Origin: JBBRLA01 sp038231615
GTDB lineage: Bacteria > Myxococcota_A > Polyangia > Palsa-1104 > JAEUJZ01
Length of the DNA stretch: 9,471 nt
NCBI GenBank assembly: GCA_038231615.1
Contig: JBBRLA010000316.1
Coordinates: forward strand, 1-9,471
Reading direction: 5' to 3'
The position numbers and the translations under genes were made by a program. Positions 1-8,180 of the stretch are shown here, piece by piece (the stretch's first letter is position 1; every line of letters starts with the position of its first letter). The notes beneath the pieces were generated by a model. That model ran no database searches and was not told where the DNA came from. It worked only from the letters and a program-made list of their open reading frames with translations.

Positions 1-441
1 GATAAAGTCAGGGACAAAGGTCCGAATCATGGCAAGCACGAAGGTGGCGCAGGTAAGCCCATGTTCAGCGGAGCCAAGCTTTATTTGACCAGTCTGACTA
101 AACGTGGTCTCCCAGTAGCGCAACGCATAGGGAATACGTGGCCCGACCCCTTTTTGCAGAAGGAGTTGCGTACGTTGGCACAACGCGACCAGCGGCTCCA
201 CCAAGTCTGCATCGAGAGCGAGAGGAACACAGGCCCAGGGGAAATCGGTCGGCGGATCACAGGCGACCAGATCGAGGTGCCACCGAAGGTGAAGCAATCG
301 GATGTGTCCATCTTCCATATACAGGAGGCCAGCATGCCACTGCTGTTCACGTGGCATGCCAATCAGCACCCCAGCCAGTTCAATGGAAACCTGGGAGTGT
401 GCGCCGGGGAAAAGCAGCCACAAGGGCTCAAGCGGAGTCAC
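1..441 (-). CDS. Partial protein with possible permuted papain-like (NlpC/P60/LRAT-type) cysteine hydrolase fold
   Basis: A reading frame opens at GTG 441..439 and stays open for 147 codons to the left edge, so the C-terminus is missing. The GTG overlaps the TGA of the upstream gene by 4 nt (GTGA), and a GGAG lies 6 nt before it, which supports this start; an in-frame ATG at residue 29 is the alternative. The N-terminal half has His residues at 36 (WHAGLLY), 46, 51 and 55. Near the end, H127-G-L-T-C131-A-T-F-V-L-A-M places a Cys at the start of what looks like a hydrophobic helix. The order His first, Cys later is that of circularly permuted papain-like enzymes such as the YiiX and LRAT groups. 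Family assignment is inference from these motifs only; that the gene is real is better supported by the open frame, ribosome site and coupling. It would be the fourth gene of the operon. Confidence 0.7.
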   Translation of the reverse strand, partial: MTPLEPLWLLFPGAHSQVSIELAGVLIGMPREQQWHAGLLYMEDGHIRLLHLRWHLDLVACDPPTDFPWACVPLALDADLVEPLVALCQRTQLLLQKGVGPRIPYALRYWETTFSQTGQIKLGSAEHGLTCATFVLAMIRTFVPDFI

Positions 442-941
442 ATAAGACTCCGGAGCGCGCTATGTACCTGGGGAGATACCTCCCGTGTGCTCAGTCGCTC
501 CTTGATCTGCTGGCAAATCCGCTCACGGCCAGGCAGTCGTATGCGAGCCGAAGCGGTGATTCCCAACACTCCAACCCAGCAGGCAGGGTTGAGTCGATCC
601 ACGTCCAGCGCCGCGAGCACGGCGTTGCAGCGCTCGAACTGACCCAAGAGCAGTGCTCCATCCAGTAAATCGTAGAGGATGCTCAGCGCCTTGATGTTCT
701 GCTTCTGATCGGCCAGCTTGTAGACATGCTGGAGGGTCTCCTGGATCTGATCATCCCCTTGCGGGATACTCTGCATTTCTGGCAGAGAGTCGTCAGAGCG
801 CCGTGGACCGCCAAGTTTCTCAGGCCAGTATGTATCGTTCGCAGGCCTGATGCTGAGCGCTGCAACGACCGGCTTGTGCCAGCACAGCGATAAGTCCACC
901 GCATTAACGGTGAGCACGCAGACTGCGATGCCCCTGGTCAT
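438..941 (-). CDS. Small helical protein of unknown function, operon gene 3
   Basis: This encodes 167 residues. ATG 941 lies one base after the TAA of the ATPase gene (945..943), with a weak GAGG about 10 nt upstream. The stop overlaps the GTG of the next gene by 4 nt. Residues from about 62 to the end look helical: QIQETLQHVYKLADQ, then a segment around LLDGALLLGQFERCNAVLAALD (88-113), then VLGITASARIRLPGRERI (125-142). A 'short helical hairpin, then an ARxxLPxR-like segment' is a pattern I associate loosely with small uncharacterised helical proteins in multi-gene accessory loci; I cannot confirm a family. There is no signal peptide and no catalytic motif, so an adaptor role is a guess. The first 55 residues look less protein-like and contain no clear structure. 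A later start at Met56 (776) would give a 112-residue protein but would leave a 167-nt gap in an otherwise tightly packed operon. Confidence 0.75.
   Translation of the reverse strand: MTRGIAVCVLTVNAVDLSLCWHKPVVAALSIRPANDTYWPEKLGGPRRSDDSLPEMQSIPQGDDQIQETLQHVYKLADQKQNIKALSILYDLLDGALLLGQFERCNAVLAALDVDRLNPACWVGVLGITASARIRLPGRERICQQIKERLSTREVSPQVHSALRSLM
448..451 (-). promoter_or_regulatory. Shine-Dalgarno site for the GTG-start gene
   Basis: GGAG on the minus strand lies 6 nt upstream of GTG 441..439, inside the end of the preceding gene. It supports the GTG start, which also overlaps the upstream stop codon in a GTGA arrangement. Confidence 0.55.
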
Positions 942-942
942 G

Positions 943-1923
943 TTAGTTCAGCCTCAAAACATGGTCCAGGAGGGTCATGGGTGTCACCATGCCTACCCCA
1001 CCCGAGCGGAAGATCCGGCCCAGGTCGACGTCTTCTCCTACGACCCGGATGCTCTTCGCCAGATCGAGAGCTTTAAGCGCAAGACCGAAGCGCTGCTCCA
1101 GATCTCGCAAGACCCCGTAGAGACCTTCATAGCTCCGATTGACCAGCAATTCCAGCGCAGGGAGATGAGGTGCCAACCGCAGGTACTCTTCCACCGAAAC
1201 CACGAGCGCGTTACGATCTGGAGTGGTCACCAAGAAGGGATTTAGCCGGATCTGCACCCCAGCTTCGACAAAACGTGGTAGCGTCTCGGGAAGTGGGCCC
1301 TCTCCACCCAAGAGAGCCATCATTGTAAGTGCCGCTTGGGCGAACCCGAATAGACCCGGCGGCAAATCGAACACCACGTCAGAAAGATCCGTCTGCTGCT
1401 CTACCAGCGAGAAGAGAAGCTGACAAAGCCGCGTCGCCCAGACGAAGTGTTCCTCCCGATACAGCCAGCCTACCGCCACGGCCACATCGGCCCGTAGCGG
1501 GGAGGCGGGGAGCACGCGAAGGCTTGGGATCTCGTCGTGTCGCCACAGGAGCGCATCCAGGTTGCACTCCCTTCCATCGATCCGGGGGCATATCAAGGCA
1601 TCGTTGAAGTAGGGTGGAGGAACCTGCACGCGATCTTTCTGTGCTCTTTGTCGCTCATCACGTCGACGCACCGTTTCCTCCAAGGAGAGGAATTCACCCG
1701 TCGCTGGCGCCGTCAAATCCATGAAACCGTTGCTGTTCACTGCGACCACCGGCGCCCGGAGTAATAGGCCATCCGAAAGTGAACTGCCGGTCATGTCCGC
1801 GTCAATCAGGATGACCCGACGACCTTGCTGGGCAAGACGGGTTGCGCTGGCGACGGCCAGAGTTGACTTGCCTACTCCTCCCTTCATGGAACAGAAGGCA
1901 TGGAGGTGCAGCGAACGATTCAT
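943..1923 (-). CDS. ParA/MinD-family P-loop ATPase (deviant Walker A, SIMIBI class)
   Basis: A cytoplasmic ATPase of 326 residues, longer than many ParA/MinD proteins. The deviant Walker A motif is intact at K14-G-G-V-G-K19-S-T, with both the signature Lys14 and the P-loop Lys19. A switch I-like DADMTGSSLSDG follows at 41-52, and a hydrophobic strand ending in D186-L-P-P-G is the Walker B/switch II equivalent. The family acts as ATP-dependent dimerising switches that position or recruit partner proteins; all residues needed for ATP binding appear present. There is an insertion rich in charged residues at about 84-105. No ParB-like gene or centromere-like array is adjacent, so plasmid or chromosome partition is unlikely. 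The ATG overlaps the TGA of the giant phosphoesterase gene by 4 nt (ATGA), and the next gene begins one base after the TAA. A regulatory or recruiting subunit of the operon's system is the most likely role (inference). Confidence 0.9.
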   Translation of the reverse strand: MNRSLHLHAFCSMKGGVGKSTLAVASATRLAQQGRRVILIDADMTGSSLSDGLLLRAPVVAVNSNGFMDLTAPATGEFLSLEETVRRRDERQRAQKDRVQVPPPYFNDALICPRIDGRECNLDALLWRHDEIPSLRVLPASPLRADVAVAVGWLYREEHFVWATRLCQLLFSLVEQQTDLSDVVFDLPPGLFGFAQAALTMMALLGGEGPLPETLPRFVEAGVQIRLNPFLVTTPDRNALVVSVEEYLRLAPHLPALELLVNRSYEGLYGVLRDLEQRFGLALKALDLAKSIRVVGEDVDLGRIFRSGGVGMVTPMTLLDHVLRLN

Positions 1924-4900
1924 GAAGAAAGCTTACTCGAAAGTCCAAGCAGATGCAGGAGCTGAAGGACAGATGGGTGTCCTCGCCAAGGCGCAGCCTC
2001 GGCCAGTTCCAGCAGTAGCGAGGTCGCCTGTGCTTTGCCGTCCTGGCTGCCGTGCAGAATCACGTGTCCAAGGCCCCACAAAAGCTGGGGCTTCTGCTCT
2101 TCCGACGCCCGCGCAAAAATTCGTCCGGTAGCAGACAGAAAATCAGAGGACCGCTTGAAGGACAATCCGGTGAGATAACGCCCAAAAAAGGCAGGTGCCC
2201 CCCCCTGGTCCAAGTGGTCGACGATCAGCGCCTCGAGTTCCTCCGCTAGATCGATCTGTCCGCCACCCACGAGGCCGCTATAGAAAAAGAGACGCCACAA
2301 CGGGGAATACTCGGCCAGATGCGAACTGGCCAGACGCTCGTGCAAGGCCCTGCACTCCTCGTCGGTCAGGGCCTGGCAGTTATCTCCCGCGGCATCTACA
2401 AAGAGGCTGACCAGTTTGGGCTCCAGCAGATCGGTGTCTTCGATAAGATGTGGAATCTGGCTGATCCAACGCAGCCGGGCCGAAGCTGGCAAAAGAAGAA
2501 TTCCTCGCCCGCCGCTCAGTCGTAGTAACGCATCGAGCGCGACATCAGGAGCGGCGGCAGGTAGGTCCCAATCCAGGCAAGAGGGATGAGCCGAAAGCTT
2601 GCGCAGAGTTTGTTCGTCACGGCTCAAGGGTCGGGTGGCGATCTCTGCCAATCTCGCCTCCAGCGCAGGAGAGCTAACTAGCGCGGTGGGCATGGACACT
2701 GGGAGATCCAGCAAGGCAGGACGGAAGGTGTCCTGGCCAACCTCTGGGCTGACCAACTGCACGCCCGCGCTGATCCCGTAAAGTACGGAAAGAAGGCGAA
2801 GGTCAATGCGCCCGGGCCCCATGTGTCGGGGGTCCAGGAGGTCCCCTTGGGTGTCATCAATGGGAGGCGGGGCCACTTTCTCCAAGTCGGCCAGGGCACG
2901 CGAGCGCTCGTCTTCAGAAAGCGAGGAGACTTGATCCCAAAGCCATTGGTAGAGCCGATAGCTCAGCCACAGCCCTTCGCGTGGAAGCAGCGGTGTCTGC
3001 CCTGCCAGGGCTATCACCACCTGAGCGCATAGGCGCAGAAGCGAGGACTCTACATCTGCCAGAGTAGTTCTATCGAGGGGACGAGGAGCGGAGACCGCAC
3101 GAAGCACCTCGACCAGGCGACCCGGCAAGATCTCTCGCAGGTCACAAGGCCCTGTGGACAGGGTCACTTGGGGCTGGCGCGCGGTGGCGACCCGTAGAAA
3201 AAGGAGGTCCGCACATAGCCCGCCCGCTGGTTGCTCTTCAGATCTGGACAGATGGTCCAGCGACCTCTCGACTGCTTGGGCATAATACTCGGGCTTCATC
3301 CAGAGCCCGGTGAGCTGCCTGGACAATCCACCGGGGACTTCGATGGCTCGCCAGATGAGAGCGGAATGCAACTCATCCTTGGTGCGGAGCAACAGGGCAT
3401 CGAGCATGGTCGGCGCGGCGGGATCCAGCACCGGTTCTCCTAATATGTCACGCAGATCGTCGAGATCGACGGGCTGATGAGGAAACAGATGAGGCCCGCC
3501 CCAGGTCAATAGGTGGGTCGGGTCCTCGCGGACACGGCGCCAGGGGGCGTCAGCCACTAGGCGAGCGTAGCGACGCCGCAACTCAGGACTATCGGGCTGC
3601 TCGGCTAGCTGCATGAGCAGATGGAAGGCACGAGCGTCATGAATCGCCTGAAATCGGGCTAGCCTTGGTGCGGCAAACGAGGCCGTCTCCGCATTGGCCC
3701 GCAGCAGAACTGCCTCTGCTGGTAAGGATAAGCGACGATGGAGATCGGCATCCGGGAATGCGTAGATCGACTCATTCCAGGGGATATCCTGCGGCTTCTG
3801 AACGAACCCGCTCAGGTGAACTGCGGCCCTTGCGAGTGTCTGCTCAATATCATAGAGAGCAAGGGGCCGGGTGGGCCAGTTCGAGGAAAGGATTGCGACG
3901 GGCCCGATCTCTGGGGAGTCCAGGTAAATTCCATCCACCCTCCTTCCTGAAACAACGGAGGCCATCAGCAGCGCCAGGGACCGGACGTCTGCATCCGGGG
4001 CATCCTGATGGTCGTCCATATCTAGCCAGGCCGTGCGCAGCGCCTGACCCACTGCGGCTCGCCAACGGGATGAAGGACTGGCCCAGCCCTGAATCGCATG
4101 CCACAACTGACCCATGGGAGTCTGGTCGCTGACTTCATGAGATTCGGCCTCCGATCCCTCTGCTCGGCGAACCGCGGTAGCAGGTCGATCAGAGCAGCAG
4201 AGGGCTACGTGCTCCAATGCGAGATCGAGTATCCGAGGCCCGGGGCCTCCATCCAGCGCGTCGCAACGCGAAAGCAGAGTCTGGGCAAACTCCTGCTGCA
4301 TGGTCAGATCGGGCAGTGCGTCTGTGCAGAAGGCAGTCCAGATCAGCCCACCATAACTCTGGCCCAGGTGTGCCCGAGCCAGGGAGCGACCCGCATGATC
4401 TCTCTGGGCGGCCCGCCACTCTCCTTGCCGGAGGAACTCATCCATGGTTTGTGCGTATTGGCCACGGTAACGCCTGGCGAGGTGGAACAGGAGTCCGCTC
4501 AGGACCAACGTCTCCTGGAAGCCCCACAGAAGCAGCGTTTCCTGCTTCTGCAGGTTACTTGGTGCAAGGAGCGCAGCCAGCCGGGGCAGACCGATCACCC
4601 GGGCGCCACCTTGTATTGTCTGCCGTAGCTTTGAATAGCGTTCTTCTGTGCCGAAATCGATACTCTGGATCAGCACCTCAACTGGTTCCATCGGGTTCGC
4701 ACCAAGCAGATCTGCGCTCAATAGGAGACGCCGGGGATCTTGGCCCAGGGCCCGATGATAGGCCAACGCTCGGGCCAGAGGCTTGCGGACCCAGCCTTCC
4801 CAGAGCTCAGGGCTCTCCTTCATCCGGATCAGGGGCAACTCAGGGAGCAGATCCGGGCGTTTGATGGGCTGGATCCACTTGTCCTCTTGGCCTTCTGCCA

Positions 4901-7900
4901 CCACCTGCTGCAAGCGCTGGGCGAGGTGCGCAGCCTCTGCTGCTTCCTCTTCAATAGCGGCGCCTTTACCTCGATCCCTTGGGATCATCCGAAGCCCTCG
5001 CTGAAGGTCAATCCCTTTATTGCGAATCTGATCGATCACGTCCTGAAACAGGAGCAGTTTGCCCGAAGAATCCCTCAGGGTCTTGGCAAGGGTTCCGATC
5101 AAAGACAGTTCGCACAGGAGCAGCAGCTCTAGTTCACCGCACAGGAGGTGACTACCTCCAATCCGAGATATCTGTTCACCAAACAAGAGTGGCGGGCACA
5201 ACATGCCTGGCTCTCTGTTTCGCATGACGTGGGTAAGGTAGGTTGCCGGCGAACTGTGCGTCAGCTCGCAGAATGCCTCAAAGGGGAGAAGGCCCCGCCG
5301 ATAGAGGCCGTGCAGGTGTTCGGAGAGCTGCGCTTGGTTGAGCAAGTGCGAAATCCCTTGCTCGGGAGCGATCCGCTGCAAGACTCCTTGATCTGCAAGT
5401 TTCTCTAGGTCAAGTGCGTGATCGGATGGGAAGCCAAGCCGAGAGAGCAGCAACAGGCGCGCCCGTCCCACCTCGGGCGACTCAGGAAAACGGTGCTCCA
5501 ACTGGCGGATCACCTTTTTGATCCGCTCGCATGATTCTGTCTGGCGTTCGCCAGACAGGGGCTGGAGTTGAGCGATCTCCAGCAGGACCTTCGGGGTCAG
5601 AGACTCCGGGGAGAACTGCTTCAGCGCCTGCCAGGCCGCCGCCGCCGCCTTGGTTGCCTCCCCCATGCGGGCCAGGGTCTGAGCGAGCGCGAAGCGGACA
5701 GAAGCATCGTCACGTTGCTCCAGGGAGCGCTCAAGGAGCGGGATCGCCTCGACCATGCATTGTGGATCGGCAGCCATGGCCACCGCCCGTATCCGCAAAA
5801 CCGCGGGATTCTGGTCCGACAGGGGACGAAGCAGGCAAAGGGAGCGTCGGAAGCGCTGGCGGTTTAGCAGGCACCTGGCCAGAAGCAGGCGCTGGCCAGG
5901 CCCAGGGAGCGCCACAAAGGCAGCTCGGGCCAAGGGCAAGGCCTCCTTGGCCCGCCCCATGTTGGCCAGGCAATTGGCCAGCTCGAATAGAATGGGCACA
6001 CGACCTGGGTACCGCTCCAAAAGACGTGAAAGCGCGTCGCGTCGCTCCTCGCTAGCCTTGTGGCCCTGGCGCATGATTTCTGTAAATTCCTTCCACCATT
6101 CGGAAGGAGCCCCTCCGGCCCTGTCAGGATTCGGTTCTTTCTCAATGTCCTCTTTTTGCTCAGAGCACATTTTCGAAAAGCGGTCGCTCTGCTCGGTCAA
6201 AGACAAATACTTCAGTACGAGGTTGCGATCAGAGCGCTTCTCCGACGCGCCGGCTTGCCCGAAATGTTGTTCCAAGATCCGCAGGACCCGCTTGCGGTCG
6301 CCCCTCTCAACCCCATGCCGAAGCCCGGCATACTCCCAAATGGTCGCCCCAAGCGCGTCAGTCAGGAGCAATAAAAGATTGTAGCGCAGCGCCGAGCTTC
6401 TCCGGTCCATGGCCTCCGGGATCAGCGTCCCCAGGACCAGTCGCACGGCCTGGGCCGCATCCCCCTGCAAGAGCAGTTTGCGGCCCACCTGACTGATCAG
6501 CCACGGGTCGGTGAGCGGTTCAGGAACTTCACCCAGCTCGATGCGGATCTGCTGGTCGATGCTCTCCGCATCTGCCTGATCTTTCTCGCTCAAGGTGGCC
6601 CGCTCTTCACTCAAAGGAAAGACCCGCTCTGCCACATCTCCCAATTCCAGGCTGGCCAGAACCGCCGCCAGGGCGACCCTAGATCGGACAGGTAGCAGCG
6701 TCGAATCCTTTTCATGCTCGGCGACCACCTTCAAGGCCAGATCCCTGGCCTTGGCCCTTTGCTCTGCCTCCATCAGGCAGATGGCCCGGGTGATCCGGAA
6801 GCGGGCACCCCACGTTCTGAATCGCAACTGTTGCGCTGGCTGCTGTGCCAGAGACCCTTTGCGAGCTGCCTCTTCTTCCATCCGCGACAGGGCTTGCTGC
6901 GCATCTTCATATCGCTCCTGCTGACGCAGCGCGTGGACGTCCGTGTGACGAGACTGGAAGTCTGCGTCCACCTGATCGCCAAGAACCTCCTCTTCTAACT
7001 CACGGTTTCGCACAACGAGAGGAGGGTCCAGATTTGGGAGCGACGCCTCCTTCTGCCGACGGATCCAAGCTTGAAGGCCCTCTGGCAATTGCTTGAGCGG
7101 GATTGACAGATAATCGCCAAGTTCGTTGATCTTTGGGCTGATCCGTCGTCGGCCCTTGCCCTGGGCCGCATCGACGAACTCGTGTCGTTGTGGCTCGAAG
7201 CGCCGAGGATAATAGGACAGGCCGGACGCGTCGATCTTTCCCCAGGAATAGCCATGAGTCCAGGGCGACTCTCCAAAGCAGGCTCCCGCCTGAAAGTGAA
7301 GTGGGGCGCCGTCGCCCCAGGGAGAGCTTAGCAGGACCTCGGCAGAGTGGACATGGCCGCTGAACAGGATCGCGTTCTGCCCGCGCAATCGATTCTTGAG
7401 ATCGGCCCCATCACGCAGCCACTGAGGAGGGTGATGCACCAAGACCAGCAATAGATCCTGCTCGTTCTCCTCCGAAACCGCTAAAAGCTGCCGCTGGCCC
7501 AAGGCCAGGTTCCCCTCATCATGGTCGTCCATACATAGGAGCGCCGAGTTCAGACCGAGGACGGTCAGCCCTCCTCCACGGAGAGGATCCTGCCAACGGG
7601 CGAAGGGATGGGTAGAATCGAGCAGCATCCCACCATAGTTACGGGCGAATTCAGCAAATGCTGCGAACTTATTCCTGAATACTGCCTGGGTCTCCTCATT
7701 CTCCAGATATTGATCCAGTGCCTGGGGATTGGCCCGCAGCTCTTTATGGACCAGGTTGGCTACCGGACTCTTCCGGACTGTGCCCCGCTCCACATCGTGG
7801 TTTCCCGGTACCAGGAGGAGGCGTTTTCTGTCGATTCCCAGTTCGTGAAGCAGGCCGTTCAACCAGACCTGTGCCGCTGGGTACTCTTTTTTAGCGTCAG

Positions 7901-8081
7901 CGGAGAAGGCCACATCACCTGTGAGCAGAATCAAGTCTGGTGCTCCCAGGACCCTGGCCATCCTGAGCAGGTCCTTCTTCAGCGCCAGAACGATGCTTTT
8001 CTGCTCATACAGGAGATTCTCGGGTTTGCGATCTCCATAGAAATGGATGTCGGATAAGTGGACCCAGCGCAGCGGAATCAT
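1920..8081 (-). CDS. Giant metallophosphoesterase-TPR/helical-repeat protein (about 2053 aa)
   Basis: The N-terminal domain (about 1-300) is a calcineurin-like class III metallophosphoesterase. From Met at 8081 it shows D11-I-H13, G55-D56, G93-N-H-D96, H216-H217 and G242-H-V-H245, so every metal-binding and catalytic motif is present. A charged linker follows at about 300-370. Residues 375-880 are helical with TPR-like pairs, clearest at 695-825 (ILFELANCLANMGRAKEALP and neighbours). Residues about 975-1200 may hold a degenerate PIN-like domain. The remaining 850 residues look helical and are unrecognised. No signal peptide or membrane segment is evident, so it is probably cytoplasmic. ATG 8081 is chosen because the first beta strand and DxH motif follow at once; an in-frame GTG at 8126 would add 15 residues without a better ribosome site. 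The substrate is unknown: the domain family includes nucleases, cyclic nucleotide and protein phosphatases. The stop overlaps the ATPase start by 4 nt. It is the first gene of the operon. Confidence 0.93.
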   Translation of the reverse strand: MIPLRWVHLSDIHFYGDRKPENLLYEQKSIVLALKKDLLRMARVLGAPDLILLTGDVAFSADAKKEYPAAQVWLNGLLHELGIDRKRLLLVPGNHDVERGTVRKSPVANLVHKELRANPQALDQYLENEETQAVFRNKFAAFAEFARNYGGMLLDSTHPFARWQDPLRGGGLTVLGLNSALLCMDDHDEGNLALGQRQLLAVSEENEQDLLLVLVHHPPQWLRDGADLKNRLRGQNAILFSGHVHSAEVLLSSPWGDGAPLHFQAGACFGESPWTHGYSWGKIDASGLSYYPRRFEPQRHEFVDAAQGKGRRRISPKINELGDYLSIPLKQLPEGLQAWIRRQKEASLPNLDPPLVVRNRELEEEVLGDQVDADFQSRHTDVHALRQQERYEDAQQALSRMEEEAARKGSLAQQPAQQLRFRTWGARFRITRAICLMEAEQRAKARDLALKVVAEHEKDSTLLPVRSRVALAAVLASLELGDVAERVFPLSEERATLSEKDQADAESIDQQIRIELGEVPEPLTDPWLISQVGRKLLLQGDAAQAVRLVLGTLIPEAMDRRSSALRYNLLLLLTDALGATIWEYAGLRHGVERGDRKRVLRILEQHFGQAGASEKRSDRNLVLKYLSLTEQSDRFSKMCSEQKEDIEKEPNPDRAGGAPSEWWKEFTEIMRQGHKASEERRDALSRLLERYPGRVPILFELANCLANMGRAKEALPLARAAFVALPGPGQRLLLARCLLNRQRFRRSLCLLRPLSDQNPAVLRIRAVAMAADPQCMVEAIPLLERSLEQRDDASVRFALAQTLARMGEATKAAAAAWQALKQFSPESLTPKVLLEIAQLQPLSGERQTESCERIKKVIRQLEHRFPESPEVGRARLLLLSRLGFPSDHALDLEKLADQGVLQRIAPEQGISHLLNQAQLSEHLHGLYRRGLLPFEAFCELTHSSPATYLTHVMRNREPGMLCPPLLFGEQISRIGGSHLLCGELELLLLCELSLIGTLAKTLRDSSGKLLLFQDVIDQIRNKGIDLQRGLRMIPRDRGKGAAIEEEAAEAAHLAQRLQQVVAEGQEDKWIQPIKRPDLLPELPLIRMKESPELWEGWVRKPLARALAYHRALGQDPRRLLLSADLLGANPMEPVEVLIQSIDFGTEERYSKLRQTIQGGARVIGLPRLAALLAPSNLQKQETLLLWGFQETLVLSGLLFHLARRYRGQYAQTMDEFLRQGEWRAAQRDHAGRSLARAHLGQSYGGLIWTAFCTDALPDLTMQQEFAQTLLSRCDALDGGPGPRILDLALEHVALCCSDRPATAVRRAEGSEAESHEVSDQTPMGQLWHAIQGWASPSSRWRAAVGQALRTAWLDMDDHQDAPDADVRSLALLMASVVSGRRVDGIYLDSPEIGPVAILSSNWPTRPLALYDIEQTLARAAVHLSGFVQKPQDIPWNESIYAFPDADLHRRLSLPAEAVLLRANAETASFAAPRLARFQAIHDARAFHLLMQLAEQPDSPELRRRYARLVADAPWRRVREDPTHLLTWGGPHLFPHQPVDLDDLRDILGEPVLDPAAPTMLDALLLRTKDELHSALIWRAIEVPGGLSRQLTGLWMKPEYYAQAVERSLDHLSRSEEQPAGGLCADLLFLRVATARQPQVTLSTGPCDLREILPGRLVEVLRAVSAPRPLDRTTLADVESSLLRLCAQVVIALAGQTPLLPREGLWLSYRLYQWLWDQVSSLSEDERSRALADLEKVAPPPIDDTQGDLLDPRHMGPGRIDLRLLSVLYGISAGVQLVSPEVGQDTFRPALLDLPVSMPTALVSSPALEARLAEIATRPLSRDEQTLRKLSAHPSCLDWDLPAAAPDVALDALLRLSGGRGILLLPASARLRWISQIPHLIEDTDLLEPKLVSLFVDAAGDNCQALTDEECRALHERLASSHLAEYSPLWRLFFYSGLVGGGQIDLAEELEALIVDHLDQGGAPAFFGRYLTGLSFKRSSDFLSATGRIFARASEEQKPQLLWGLGHVILHGSQDGKAQATSLLLELAEAAPWRGHPSVLQLLHLLGLSSKLSS

Positions 8082-8157
8082 GAGCAGAGTGCATCTTACT
8101 TGAATCTTCTGACTTAGGTCGAGCACCTCGTCTGATGCTAACCACCCAGTATTGATC

Positions 8158-8168
8158 TCGATGATCGA
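8158..8168. promoter_or_regulatory. Short inverted repeat upstream of the operon
   Basis: TCGATGATCGA is a 5-1-5 palindrome in the 99-nt gap between the HTH stop (8181) and the giant gene start (8081). It could be an operator or chance. I see no convincing -35/-10 pair, no strong ribosome site before 8081 and no hairpin-plus-T-run terminator in this gap, so transcription of the operon may begin here or read through from the HTH gene. Confidence 0.2.
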
Positions 8169-8180
8169 TGCCGCCGACGC

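Noticed and set aside
81..362. Minus-strand frame 81..362 (93 codons)
   Set aside because: It overlaps, in another frame, the GTG-start gene that is coupled to the operon and has a ribosome site and motif content. This frame has neither.
61..668. Two long overlapping plus-strand reading frames (61..642 and 138..668)
   Set aside because: They lie opposite the third and fourth operon genes, have Arg/Ser/Pro-rich low-quality translations and no ribosome sites; they are antisense shadows of GC-rich coding DNA.
943..1923. Plasmid or chromosome partition locus (parA)
   Set aside because: No ParB-like gene, centromere-like iterons or replication gene is adjacent; the ATPase is embedded in the phosphoesterase operon instead.
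4217..6384. Long plus-strand frames within the giant gene (for example 4217..4864, 5531..6055, 5755..6384)
   Set aside because: They are opposite an uninterrupted 2053-codon gene with clear domain content and show no recognisable motif.
8079..8126. GTG at 8126 as the start of the giant protein
   Set aside because: It adds 15 residues with no match to the phosphoesterase fold, whereas ATG 8081 leads directly into the first strand and DIH motif. Neither start has a strong ribosome site, so it stays a minor alternative.
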